Positions 41,378-52,542 of a stretch of DNA of 64,000 nt are shown here, one piece after another (position 1 is the stretch's first letter; the number at the start of each line of letters is the position of its first letter). The stretch lies in NCBI GenBank assembly GCA_963682025.1, contig OY821520.1:91967992-92031991 (forward strand). The letters run 5' to 3'. This DNA comes from Cordilura impudica (taxonomy: Eukaryota; Arthropoda; Insecta; Diptera; Scathophagidae). The notes under the pieces were generated by a model. That model had not been told where the DNA came from and ran no database searches. It saw only the letters and a program-made list of their open reading frames with translations. Made by a program: the position numbers and the translations under genes.

Positions 41378-42450
41378 TATACTTTATTTTGGGCTGACTG
41401 TAAAGATTTCAATGCAGAGCTTGTATTGCATCCATAAATTATCGGAAGATACGTCAAATGAGAGTGATCCAAGGATTGATAAAGTAACATTTTGGTTTTA
41501 ACATCTAACTTGTTTTTAAATTTATAAAGAATTCCGATTCCTGAAGATATGTTCGATTTCATACTGTTTATGTGATTTTCCCACATAATGTTCTGATTCA
41601 TGTTAATACCAAGATATTTAACGCTCTCAGACTCATTTATTATTTTACCATCAATATGCATGCTCAAATTTAGATCAGTACTTAGCATATATAGTCTATA
41701 TTTTACAACTTTAGTTTTGTTTGCATTTAGAATTAATTTACTTAGTCTTAAAAATTCTGACAAAATCGTCGCATCATATTCTATTTGCGTCTGCAGCACC
41801 TGCTGATACTTATAATTGTAAAACAGTCATATATCGTCAGCAAACATAAACAACTTTCCGTTAAACTTTGTTTTTGATGTCATTAATAAAAATTTTGCAT
41901 TCACCAACTTGAACATACTGCCATCTGTTTTTTAAATAATCTTCAAACAATAAAATTGATTTTTGAGAAAATCCAAAAATTTCCAGTTTTTTGATAAAAA
42001 TTTTATGGTCCACCAGATCAAATGCTTTGGACAAATCAAAAAATACTTCAGTTATTCCTTTATACCCAGAATCTAGTCCGTTACAAATGTAATCAACCAC
42101 ATTAATAACAGCTTCATCCGTACCTGCGCCTTTCTTAAATCAGTACTGCCGATCAAATAAGATCTTATTATATTCCAAATAGTATGTTAGTTGCAAATAT
42201 AAGTTTTTCAAATATTTTATCAATAATCGAAAGCATGGAGATTGGTCTATAATTTTCAATTTTACTAATACCTAGAGATTTTGGAATGGGAATAATTTTG
42301 TGTACTTTTAAGACCGAAGGATAGTTTGCCTCAATAATCACTTTGGTTTTTAGTTGAAAAGAAGAGTTTTTTGAATTTTTAGATAGCACTTCATAAATAT
42401 CAAGCGAAATTCCAGTGAAGTTAGTCAGATCACTGTTGTTAATTTACACC
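41378..42450 (-). pseudogene. LINE B copy 3, reverse transcriptase core
   Basis: Reading down the minus strand: LKVHKIIPIPKSLG and NYRPISMLSIIDKIFEKLIF at about 42340-42190, then KKGAGTDEAVINVVDYICNG. VFFDLSKAFDLVDHKIFIKK follows, and after a deletion that removes the PQGS motif, KLFMFADD-type sequence near 41850. It ends with SVKYLGINMNQNIMWENHIN and SLQSAQNKV at the family A insertion. Stops and a deletion near 41875 make it non-functional. Confidence 0.8.
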
Positions 42451-43093
42451 TGTTATAAAACCGAAAAGCATCCATCGTATTGATTTAAAATTTTTATAAT
42501 TCATTTCGAACATTGACGAAATCAAAATTAGGGTGTTCATAAATAAATATTGTATATTCTTTATCCACATATAGGGATGTATATCTAAGTCGGCTTCATC
42601 TGGAACATGAGCAACATCGGTCTAGTGGTGATTTAGCTATGTCCGTCTTCCGATATGTACCTGTAAATTGTGTAGTTGGTTTAGACTGAATTTTGTTTCT
42701 TTTTAATTTATTTTTTATTTTTTTTTTAAATCAAAAATCAAGTAAAAATCCGTTTTATATAAAATTACTGCGTCATAAGTTGACAATTTTCGGGCATATA
42801 ATGTAAGTTATGACATTTTAGTTTAGCATCTTTTTTAACTCTGAAAGCCACCATCAAAACTAAGATTAACCAACACGAGTGGTCAGCCTAAATATATTTT
42901 CTGAAAGAACAACAAATACTATCAACAACTACAGCAGCAACTATATGCTGAAAGAATTTTTTCATATTGTTTTTTCTTTTTGAAAAACAAGTAAAAATTC
43001 TCAGCATACGCAAATGTTGAAAGACCAGAAGCCATTCATTTAAGTAATTACAATTAATAAAAGGGAGTTACTCACTTAACCAAGGAATGATCT
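42451..43093. other. AT-rich sequence, no gene seen
   Basis: No assignable frame or repeat is visible before the tandem array. Confidence 0.4.
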
Positions 43094-43700
43094 ACGGCTT
43101 TAACGCTTTTATTTAGCTGCCGTTCAGTTCGATTGATAAACAGTGTTGCCACTCATGTTAGGACTATGCACGTTAACCTACTTTCAGTTGTTAAATTTAT
43201 GGCAACTCTACCCAAGTTTTTTTTTGCTTCAATGCCCAGTGTGATTTGGATGTGACCATTTTTTCGACTGTAGCTTTTCCGTAAACTGAAATTTTTACGG
43301 CTTTAACGCTTTTATTTAGCTGCCGTTCAGTTCAATTGATAAACAGTGTTGCCACTCATGTTAGGACTATGCACGTTAACCTACCTTCAGTTGTAAAATT
43401 TATGGCAACTCTACCCAAGTTTTTTTTTGCTTCAATGCCCAGTGTGATTTGGATGTGACCATTTTTCGACTGTAGCTTTTCCGTAAACTGAAATTTCTAC
43501 GACTTTAACGCTTTTATTTAGCTGCCGTTCAGTTCGATTGATAAACAGTGTTGCCACTCATGTTAGGACTATGCACGTTAACCTAATTTCAGTTGTTAAA
43601 TTTATGGCAACTCTACCCAAGTTTTTTTTTGCTTCAATGCCCAGTGTGATTTGGATGTGACCATTTTTTCGACTGTAGCTTTTCCGTAAACTGAAATTTC
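43094..43700. repeat. Three tandem ~202-bp units, near identical
   Basis: Units start at about 43094, 43297 and 43499, each with ACGRCTTTAACGCTTTTATT. They run through CTGCCGTTCAGTTCGATTGA, TGTTGCCACTCATGTTAGGA, TATGGCAACTCTACCCAAGT and CAATGCCCAGTGTGATTTGG to TTTTCCGTAAACTGAAATTT. Differences between units are single bases, so the amplification is recent. No coding frame or known element is recognised. No extra unit lies elsewhere in the window. Confidence 0.92.
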
Positions 43701-46700
43701 AGTTTTATTTTATTCAAGATCCATCTATTGATCAGATAGCGATTTATTAATTTCTCGTTTACCTATGGCGTTGTATTTGATGTACAATTTTTGTATTTAT
43801 CATGAATTGTTGGAAAACTTTACTTACCGTAAAATTTTTCATTTGAGCTCTAAATGATATTTTCTATATTCTGCTTTGTTAACTGATCTTATCTAGACAT
43901 AGCCGTGGTTATATTGAAGAAGTTCTTTTAAACACCTACAAGTGTTCATAAATTAGTTTGGCAATCCCTCCATATCTAAGAAAACTGGCAACATTTGATA
44001 ATAACTTCGAAATTATAGACTTATAAGTATAACGAATTTCGTTACACCATATGATCGTTTATAATTTCTGCTCTAAAATTACGAAATTAAACAATGAATC
44101 GACTTTTTGACTTTCTGGCTCATTAATTTCCCTCGTGTTTCTTGTCTGCTGACTGAAGTGATCATCTTGTGGTTATGGATATGCAAAAACAGTTCTAAGA
44201 ATATTAAAAATCGTTCACATCAACTGCACATATTTTATGTCTGTTGTATATTCTGCATGCTAGTTGCATTTGAAAGTTCAGTAAGTTACCAACTAACCGA
44301 ACCAACCAACCAATCAATCTCTTTTATTATAGGTTTCGCTTAAAGAAGTTTGTAGTTTAAGTGATAATGTTTTATGCGTTAGTTATCTTCAGTATCATCA
44401 GTCAGTTGCTATTGTACGCTTACGACTTTGTTGTTTTTAAGGATCCACTAAAAAAAATTGCTGCTGCTTGGAGGCTCATTATTGTTAGTAATATGTGTAA
44501 TGAATTTGAATTATGAAGCAATCAAACTAATCAATATGGTGTCCTTTGTAAAATGGCTTTAAGGCAGAGCGTGAGAATACTTTTGGGGGTGATCTATATA
44601 GTGATGTTGTTATCTGTTTAAATTAGATATATTATTAACAATTGGAAACTTTGATGTGATGCCACAAGAGCGATTAGATAATATCTATACACTAATACAA
44701 ATGACATATGAGTTATTTTTACTTTACGGAAAATTTTGTTTCCAAACCGAAAATTTACTTCGAAAAGTCGTAGGCAGGGTAATATTCTATCAATTCGAAA
44801 TGGCAACTAAAACATCAATAAATAAATGTTTTGTCATATGTGAGACTTTAATACATTTAACGTATCCAAACGTATCCATTTAACGGCAGTTGAGAGTTAA
44901 TTGAGGATAGAGGCATCATATATACACACAGAAATGACATTCGTTATGGCTACAAAATTAACTGCTAACCGAATTTTGAGTTTATTTTAATTAAAATCCT
45001 GATGACTTAACAGTAAATATTTCATAACAATGAAAATGGTTAGTTGCTTTAAAATTCCTGTTGATACAATAAAAAATTCCCGCGGATAATTTTCTATTTC
45101 TAAAATTAATTTTCGGAAATTTTTGTGTTTTTTTATCATTTCGAGTTGTGTCACATAGTCGTACTAGGCCCACTACAACTTTCTTATTTTTGTTTTTATA
45201 TTTTTGAAATTTGTACTGACGTTGAACTGAACGCTAACGTTGCCTAATTGTGTTCTAATTGAGCTAAAATTTAGGAAATACTCTAGAATTATGTTATTTA
45301 AATTACATTTTTGGAGACTTAGATTTTGATGAAAACTGGTAAACTCCTACTGCCAATATTATATTGAAATTTTGACGTTAGGAAATTCTTTTTTATCTTT
45401 TTAATATTAAATTGGTATGAAAGTTCTATACAGATAATATTTAAAAATAATTTGGCAAATTCTACAATGAAAAAAGTATAGGAGAAATTAATAAAAAAAA
45501 ATTTCAGTTTTTTTATTTATTAAATTAAAAATGCAGTAGCTTATTTTTAAAAACAAATAATTATGAAGAGATGTTTTTAATAAAATTTTGTAGTAAAATC
45601 AAAAGGAGTCTTTGTCCCAAAATTTCATAACATAATTTCATAATTTTATAACAATAGAAAATAGTTAGTTGCTTTAAAATTTCTGTTCATACAATCACAA
45701 ATTAGTTGCTTGTCTTTAGAATAATTCAGTTGGCGATTTTTTTTCTGTGTGTCTGTCTTACGGGAAAAAAGTATGTCAGATAATCTGAAAATATAAGTTA
45801 TTTTAAAAGTGATGCATATTAAAACAATATTTTTGCAAAATATTTTCATTATACGAGTATTTTAAAAATTATCTGGCCATATTTTGCTGGAAACCATTTA
45901 TAAAAAGAGAAAACTTAATGGTGTGATTAACCACACAAAATTTTACTACTTCATTTCTATCAAGGGACTCTCTTACGTTCTGCAAGTAAACCTTACTTTT
46001 ATGTCAATCTTGTCAGATGAAAATTTTCATTTGGTCAATTCTACAACAATATGATTTATGAAAAAAAAGAATAGGAGAAATTAATTCGAAATAAAACCAA
46101 TCCTTCGTGAAATGAATGATATAGAAAAAAAGAGTTTAAATAAAGGAACTGATAAAAATCATTAAAAAATGTGTCCATCTAAAAATAAAGGACAGTCTAA
46201 CAAACCTTTGATTTCTGAGAGAACAATAAAACAATTAAAATTTAATTCAAAAAATGTTGCTTTTTTCATTTTAATCCCCTAATTGTCACTTTAAGAGTTT
46301 TGGATAAAAAGATATGAACAGATTTTAGCCAATATTCTTTATTTATCTTCCTCAAGCTAACCGAAAATAACCTGACTGCGGAGGGATGTCGTGTATAAAA
46401 GTTATAAAGGTCTATTTAATTAAGGTCTCGGAAGTGAAGCAGATTAATAGATATTATTCTCGACGAATAGATATTATTCTCCTAATCACACCATATGGAG
46501 GATATGTAAGAAAATCAGTGAAATTGCAGGTTAAAATTTTACGCAATTGAGGATCTCAATTTGTTCTTATTCTTTTCTCATCCCTTTATTCTAAGTTATA
46601 TTAATTTAATTTAAAAACTCACATAGGTCGAGCAATAAACAATAAAGTAACACAAATTTTTTTTCCTCACTTCCCTGTCAATAAAAAGGTGTTATAAAAA

Positions 46701-47002
46701 AAGAAAAACACTTCAAATTTACGAAAGAGCATATTGATATCGAGGAATCCAAAAAAAGGATAATATAAATTGAGTTAAAAAACTTGTATAAAGAAAAATG
46801 AAAAATATTTAATTGAACTTTAAATATGATAAGGAATTATTTAAAGGCATACGGTTAAAAAGAAATGCAATGTTGAGTTAAGTATACCATTATTGCAATA
46901 ATACAAAACCGCTCATTTATCATTTTTTAGCAAATTGAGAGAAAAAGAGAGCTCATGGCTTAACTGTTTTTACCTATCTTAGACACAAAAATGTAGAAAA
47001 AA
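43701..47002. other. Long AT-rich stretch, no gene seen
   Basis: About 3.3 kb has no domain-bearing frame. A diverged direct repeat joins 45025-45075 and 45650-45700, both with GTTAGTTGCTTTAAAATT and then a CTGTTSATACAAT phrase. Another pair is TATAGGAGAAATTAATAAAA near 45477 and AATAGGAGAAATTAATTCGA near 46070. These suggest an old, partly duplicated dispersed repeat. Confidence 0.45.
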
Positions 47003-47770
47003 ACAAGTAAGAAAATTATAGTCGGTCTAGACCGACTATACGATACCCTATACCATGCGTTTAGAGACCCAATCTCTCAGGCCCAACTAACTGGGTATAG
47101 AAAATAAGCATAAATCAAATTTGAGTGGGATTTTTATTAATTTTTTTGGCTGCAGATATGAAGAAGTTCATATCGGATGATATATCTATATGGGAACTAG
47201 GCCCAAAAATGGACCGATCCTGACCATGTTTGGTAAAGTCTCATGTATTTTGGAAAAATATATGCAAACAAAATTTGAGTAGAATCAGTGCAATATTTTT
47301 GTTTTTTGATGGATTTAGGTGAAGATCGGGAATCAGCTCTATATGGGGCCTATGACTAAGAGTTGTCCCATAGGGATCATTTTTGGACCACTGATTAATG
47401 GATGTAATAAACACAGACAAACCCAATTTGACTAAGATTTATATGATAATTTGGATCTTATGGCAATTTATGTTGATTTCATAGGGGTCATTTGTATCGG
47501 GGCTAGGTCTGAACATGGACCGATTCTCACCAGTTTCAATAGCGTCCATCCTATGGCCGATAAAAGCTTATATACCAAATTTCATCGAAATATTTTCATA
47601 TTTGCGACCTGCAGTTTGATTACAAGCTTTAAATCGACACACAGACGGACGGACGGACGGACGGACGGACATCGTTAAATCGAGTCAGGTAGTGATTCTG
47701 ATTCGATCGGTATAATAAAAGATAGGTCTAGGTCAAATATTTGTAACTACAAACAGCAGCACAAGTCATT
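47003..47770 (-). repeat. INE-1-like family A element, missing the 5' terminus
   Basis: It starts in reverse with ACAAGTAAGAAAATTATAG, with the perfect palindrome at 47017-47040. A (GGAC)n run lies at about 47646-47670, the complement of the GTCC tract. The copy stops at CAGCAGCACAAGTCATT, short of the TATACCC end. Confidence 0.87.
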
Positions 47771-48056
47771 CTGCACTGCTCCTATTGACAGTCTATCAAA
47801 CAAAACAAAAATCAAGCGAATACGTCGAGTTTAAGGCAGTTAAAATGGTTCTTAACTTTTTTCACTTGCCTATTTATATATAGATGTATTTTCTTTAATA
47901 ATAACGGTATCCCTCATATTTATATTTTGTGTTTAACTACACTTGCAGTAAACTAGTTTAATTTACTATATTTAAATAAGCTTAATGAATAAATTTTTTT
48001 TTTTGTATTTAATGAAATAAATTCCAATTTTGTGCGACTAAAAATAAAATTTTCAT
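47771..48056. other. Spacer before the BEL/Pao-containing repeat
   Basis: AT-rich sequence without a recognisable feature. Confidence 0.4.
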
Positions 48057-48081
48057 CTTATATAAAAATGGAGTTCCTTGC
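48057..48081 (+). repeat. Family C repeat, short part left of the BEL element
   Basis: The phrase TTATATAAAAATGGAGTTCC is the family C end also seen at 60627 (TATAATAAAAATGGAGTTGT). The rest of this family C copy resumes at 54362 after the retrotransposon. The last five bases, CTTGC, are the target duplication. Confidence 0.75.
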
Positions 48082-48435
48082 TGTTGGAGCGCATTAGTTA
48101 TTTGTTAACATTCTTTAACATTTGTATCATATTTTATTGAAAATTCATTAACAAAATTGCATTGTATTTGAAAATATATAGACAGTAAAACGTTAATCAT
48201 AGCTGTACTTCACTGTAGCTTTAATTTCCAATATTCTGTAAATTTTTTCCATACTTATTTATATAGTTACAGTTTTAGAACATATTCATGTATAAAAGCA
48301 AAAATCTGTAATAAACATGGGGTCATTCGTATTATAACGTTTTGTCGAAAACAAGTTCTTTCATTTTATCTTGCCCTGTTCAAGTAATTTTCGTGATAGT
48401 CTTTGAGCAAAAAGAAAAATTAGACATTTCATCCA
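48082..48435 (+). repeat. 5' LTR of the BEL/Pao element
   Basis: The 354-bp repeat begins TG and ends CA. By eye it is base-for-base the same as the 3' LTR at 54008-54361. It contains a TATA box and a poly-A signal (annotated separately). Confidence 0.95.
48291..48315 (+). promoter_or_regulatory. TATA box and poly-A signal in the LTR
   Basis: TATAAAAGC at 48291-48299 is a good TATA box. AATAAA at 48310-48315 lies only about 19 bp downstream, so the same short region could serve as promoter in the 5' LTR and as polyadenylation signal in the 3' LTR. The start of transcription is not determined. Confidence 0.6.
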
Positions 48436-48439
48436 TTTT

Positions 48440-48457
48440 TGGCGCCCAACGTGGGGC
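48440..48457 (+). other. Primer binding site for tRNA-Lys
   Basis: TGGCGCCCAACGTGGGGC lies four bases after the 5' LTR. It is complementary to the 3' end of insect tRNA-Lys(CUU) as I recall it (…CCCCACGUUGGGCGCCA). It would prime minus-strand DNA synthesis. Confidence 0.85.
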
Positions 48458-48640
48458 ACGAGTTTTAGAAATATTATATCATCAACAATTAAAAAAAAAA
48501 AAATTAATATTGAAAGTAATATAAATAAAGAATTTGTGCTATTTAAAAATCTAAAGAAAATAACATCATATTAAGGTAGAGTACAAGGCAAACGGTGGTG
48601 TTTAAATTATTGTTGTCCATAAAGTTAAATTCTTCGTCAT

Positions 48641-48820
48641 CGCTTAAAGTTTCTCTTAATCTTCGCTGTGTTCATTTAAACACTATGAGAAATTAACTTA
48701 CATATACGTAGTGTGTCAAAATTTATTCATCGCTTGAAATTTCTCTTAATCTTCGCTGTGTTCATTTAAACACTAAGGGAAATTAAGTAACACATACATA
48801 TTGTTTCAAATTTATTCATC
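48641..48820 (+). repeat. Two tandem 90-bp units in the BEL leader
   Basis: Each unit starts CGCTTRAARTTTCTCTTAAT and contains CTTCGCTGTGTTCATTTAAA and CACTAWGRGAAATTAA. The units (48641-48730 and 48731-48820) differ at a modest number of positions. They lie between the primer site and the Gag start, where packaging or dimerisation signals of retroelement RNA are often found. A role is inferred, not shown. Confidence 0.8.
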
Positions 48821-48888
48821 GTCGACAACAATTAAGTTTAAATCTCTTGTTTGTTAAACACACTGTTAATAACATTTCTATAATTAAT

Positions 48889-51800
48889 ATGGCTGATCTA
48901 GAAGCTCTTACGAAACAACGGCAAGCATCAAAAGGGAATGTAACAAGAATAAAAAATTTAATTTCTTCGTCTATGTCTATCGCTGAACTAGAGTGTCGTT
49001 TGTCTTTAGTTGAAGCATATTTCAAACAGCTGTTAACCATACAAACAAACATCGAAGAGCTTAATCCAAAAGACCTTGCAAGAGCTGATATTGAGGATTT
49101 ATGTATCAAAACAAAATCAAAAATTATTGAGTTGTTGGGTGACAATTATAAACGACAGAATTTTGAAACGTCAATCGCTGTGCCTTTTGCAACACATAGT
49201 AAATTGCCAAGTCTTGAGTTGCCAAAATTTGACGGAAAGTATTCGGCATATAAAAACTTTTCTTCATCGTTTAAACAATTTGTCGATGATGACACGTCGT
49301 TATCCAACATAGAAAAGTTTAATCATTTATTACATTGTTTATCTGGTCAAGCATTAGACACAGTTCGAGCATTTCAGATAACAGCTGAAAATTATAAGAA
49401 AGCATTACAACGATTAGAAGACCGGTATGACAATAAAACCTTGATTTTCATAGAGCACATTCAGAACCTTTATGATTTGCAAAATTTAAATAAATCATCG
49501 GGCATAAATTTACGCAGTTTGATTGATAGTGCATCAGCTATATATGGATCACTTAAATCACTAGGAAGCGCTGAAGACATTTGTAATGCGTTAATTATAC
49601 ATTTAATAAACCAAAAGACAGATACGGAAACACAAATAAAGTTGAGAGAAAGTTTGGATTATTCGCAACTACCATCATGGGACCGATTTTGTAATTATTT
49701 AGAGCGGCGATGCCAGTTCTTAGAAGCATCAGAAAGTTTTTCAACGCAATCAAACGTGGGATTAAACTCAAATTATCCAAAACGTCATCCACAACGTCAG
49801 CAAAAGTCTCGTTCGTCGTTTTATATGCAACAAAAATCGTGTTCTCTGTGCAAATGTTTAGATCATTGGCTCAGCGCCTGCTCGCAATTTAGAACAATGA
49901 CTGTTGAGAATCGATTTGCAACAGTCAAGAAATTGAATTTGTGTATAAATTGCTTATCAGAAGGTCACGTTGTTTCTAAATGCGCATCTAAAAACAGATG
50001 CAAGGTTTGTAATAAATCGCATCACTCTATGCTTCATCGTACAACATCGCAAAATAGTGATTCGTCGCTGCCGGTGCTAACCCCTTCATTTTTGTCGTCA
50101 TCCTCATCATCTGCAGTCGTTAACGTTCATATGGAGCAATCATCAGATGGTATTATCTTAGCTACAGCTGTTATACTTGTTCGTGATAGTCTGGGTGAGT
50201 TTAAATTGTGCCGTGCTCTATTAGACTCATGTTCGCAAGTTAATCTTATTACTGAAAATTTTTCAAAATTATTGAATTTACCTAAAAGGAAAACATCAGT
50301 TAACATAATTGGTGTAGGATCTACATCTACAAAAATCAAGTTTGAAACAAGTACAGAAATTCGTTCTCGCTATAATTGTGAAGAATACTCAGTAAACTTT
50401 TATATTACAAATCGTGTTTCTGGATATCAACCAGATATGGATCTGGATGTTAGAAATTGGAATTTTCCTTCTAACATAGAGTTGGCCGACGATCGGTTTA
50501 ATGAATCTCAACCAATTGATATGTTGATAGGCGCTGATGCCTTTTTCGAAGTTCTCGGTGCTAACAAGATAAAACTTGGGTCCGATTTGCCTATTTTACA
50601 ACAAACTTGCTTTGGTTACATAGTGTCGGGAAGTTATAGATCATCGAATAACATCCGCAAATTTCAATCATATACAACGAGCATCGAAGACATTGACGAA
50701 AACATAAATAAACAGCTAGAACTATTATGGTCTATGGAAAAAGTTTCGTCGTCAATAACAAATTATAATGTAGAACATCAAGTTTGCGAATCGAATTTTG
50801 TAAATAACGTTGAAATTTTAAACGATGGACGAATTCAAGTTATGTTACCATTTAAGGATGATCCTTCTCTATTAGGTTCATCATATGCTTCAGCCATGAA
50901 GAGGTTTCTTTCATTAGAAAAACGCTTGTCTCGCGATTCTCACGTTAAACAGCAGTATATAAACTTTATGAAAGAATACGAACAATTAGGCCATATGACC
51001 CGAGTAGACCCAGATGTTGATAAACCGCATTTTTACTTGCCACATCAATATGTATTGAAACCATCTAGCGTTAGCACTAAATTACGTGTTGTTTTTGATG
51101 CGTCTTCAAAAACGTCGTCAATGAAATCGTTAAACGATATTTTGTGTATTGGCCCAACTATTCAAGATGAATTGTTTTTGTTGCTTATTCGCTTCAGACT
51201 TTGGAAATACGCTTTGACAGCTGACATCACGAAGATGTATAGAATGGTACTGATAAAGCCATGTCATCGGCCTTTTCAACAAATCTTATGGAGAGATCAC
51301 GAAGATCAACGCATCTCCACCTACCAGTTGAACACAGTTACATATGGAATGTCATCTTCACCATACCTAGCAATTCGTAGTTTACATTTTCTTGCTGACC
51401 AATATCAACACAAATACAAACTTGGTGCAGAAACCGTAAAAACGAAATTTTATGTTGACGATTTATTATCTGGGGCGAACGATTTAAAAACACTTTGCCA
51501 AATCAAGGAGGAAACGACTTTGTTATTAAAACAAGGTGGTTTCGAATTAACAAAATTCAAGTCTAACAATCTTCTATTGCATTTAGAAGACAATCAAGCT
51601 AAAAATATGAATATTAACGATGAGGTTATCACAAGTGCGCTTGGAATCACTTGGAATCCAATCACAGATCAGTTTCTTTTCTGTTTTCGTCCTAAAAAAC
51701 AATACTCTCTTATTACAAAACGAGCCATCCTGTCGTTGGTGTCATCTATCTTTGATCCGATGGGTTTGGTTTATCCTATTGTCATTCAACCAAGAGTCTT

Positions 51801-52542
51801 ATTGCAAGATTTGTGGATAACAAAAGTCGACTGGGACTCAGAAGTAAACGAAAAAGCAAAAGAATCGTTCTTAAACTTTATAGAAGACCTTAAAAATTTA
51901 CATTTGTTACAAGTACCACGATACGTTTTACAACCAAATTTAGTTTCATTGCAGTTGCATGGTTTTTGTGACGCATCAATACGCGCATATGGATGTTCCT
52001 TGTACGCTCGCACTATAAACGAAAAAGGTGAAGTTTTTGTTCAACTAATAACATCTAAATGTCGTGTTGCACCAACAAAAAAGAGAACGATGCCGCAACT
52101 AGAATTATGTGGCGCTCATATACTTTCCAAATTGTATACTAAAATAGCACCTCTATTTGAAAAGTTTGATCCTGAAACATTTTTGTGGTCAGATTCGACC
52201 GTAGTCTTACAGTGGCTTAAAAAACACTCATCTACATTGATAACTTTCGTCGGAAACCGGATATCCGAAATACAAGACGCAACTTCAAATTGTTGTTGGC
52301 GTCATGTGCCAACATCAAGTAACCCAGCAGACATTCTATCGCGTGGATGTACAGTTTCTGAGTTATCTTCGTCTATATGGTATTCAGGACCAGCATTCCT
52401 ACAAGAATCACCTGAAAATTGGCCACACTCACAATTACCACGCCATGACAAAGTTGTTGATGCAGCCATTCGAAAAATAACGTTAAAGTGTCACACGACA
52501 GAAAACTCCATTTTAAAGTTCATAAATCGTACCAGTTCATAG
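48889..52542 (+). CDS. BEL/Pao Gag-protease-reverse transcriptase-RNase H polyprotein
   Basis: The first ATG in frame is at 48889 (MADLEAL); upstream codons in the frame lack an ATG. The product is 1,217 residues. A DUF1759-type Gag region covers roughly 105-260 (LPKFDGKYSAYKNF). CCHC knuckles lie at about 318 (CSLCKCLDH) and 352 (CINCLSEGH), and a CKVC...H motif at 371. The protease active site is LLDSCSQ with Asp 446; Cys instead of Gly after DS is seen in other BEL/Pao proteases. The reverse transcriptase has YVDD at 855-858 and the RNase H starts with FCDAS (Asp 1028). The frame ends at TAG 52540-52542, just before the integrase zinc region, and continues in phase beyond it. Intact relatives normally carry integrase in the same polyprotein. 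Confidence 0.95.
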   Translation: MADLEALTKQRQASKGNVTRIKNLISSSMSIAELECRLSLVEAYFKQLLTIQTNIEELNPKDLARADIEDLCIKTKSKIIELLGDNYKRQNFETSIAVPFATHSKLPSLELPKFDGKYSAYKNFSSSFKQFVDDDTSLSNIEKFNHLLHCLSGQALDTVRAFQITAENYKKALQRLEDRYDNKTLIFIEHIQNLYDLQNLNKSSGINLRSLIDSASAIYGSLKSLGSAEDICNALIIHLINQKTDTETQIKLRESLDYSQLPSWDRFCNYLERRCQFLEASESFSTQSNVGLNSNYPKRHPQRQQKSRSSFYMQQKSCSLCKCLDHWLSACSQFRTMTVENRFATVKKLNLCINCLSEGHVVSKCASKNRCKVCNKSHHSMLHRTTSQNSDSSLPVLTPSFLSSSSSSAVVNVHMEQSSDGIILATAVILVRDSLGEFKLCRALLDSCSQVNLITENFSKLLNLPKRKTSVNIIGVGSTSTKIKFETSTEIRSRYNCEEYSVNFYITNRVSGYQPDMDLDVRNWNFPSNIELADDRFNESQPIDMLIGADAFFEVLGANKIKLGSDLPILQQTCFGYIVSGSYRSSNNIRKFQSYTTSIEDIDENINKQLELLWSMEKVSSSITNYNVEHQVCESNFVNNVEILNDGRIQVMLPFKDDPSLLGSSYASAMKRFLSLEKRLSRDSHVKQQYINFMKEYEQLGHMTRVDPDVDKPHFYLPHQYVLKPSSVSTKLRVVFDASSKTSSMKSLNDILCIGPTIQDELFLLLIRFRLWKYALTADITKMYRMVLIKPCHRPFQQILWRDHEDQRISTYQLNTVTYGMSSSPYLAIRSLHFLADQYQHKYKLGAETVKTKFYVDDLLSGANDLKTLCQIKEETTLLLKQGGFELTKFKSNNLLLHLEDNQAKNMNINDEVITSALGITWNPITDQFLFCFRPKKQYSLITKRAILSLVSSIFDPMGLVYPIVIQPRVLLQDLWITKVDWDSEVNEKAKESFLNFIEDLKNLHLLQVPRYVLQPNLVSLQLHGFCDASIRAYGCSLYARTINEKGEVFVQLITSKCRVAPTKKRTMPQLELCGAHILSKLYTKIAPLFEKFDPETFLWSDSTVVLQWLKKHSSTLITFVGNRISEIQDATSNCCWRHVPTSSNPADILSRGCTVSELSSSIWYSGPAFLQESPENWPHSQLPRHDKVVDAAIRKITLKCHTTENSILKFINRTSS

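Larger units (their letters stand above)
40016..42450 (-). mobile_element. LINE 'B' copy 3, split by a family A element
   Basis: On the minus strand, a T/ATT-rich tail at about 40018-40038 is followed by a 3' UTR with CCAGCGCCGGTAAAGGCTTG. The C-terminal coding part lies up to 40592, a family A insertion at 40593-41377, and the reverse transcriptase from 41378 to about 42450. The 5' part is truncated. It is more diverged from copies 1 and 2 than they are from each other in the segments compared by eye. Confidence 0.85.

Noticed and set aside
48847..48888. Upstream extension of the BEL polyprotein to 48847.
   Set aside because: That frame opens with TTG, not ATG. The first in-frame ATG is at 48889, so the extension was left out.
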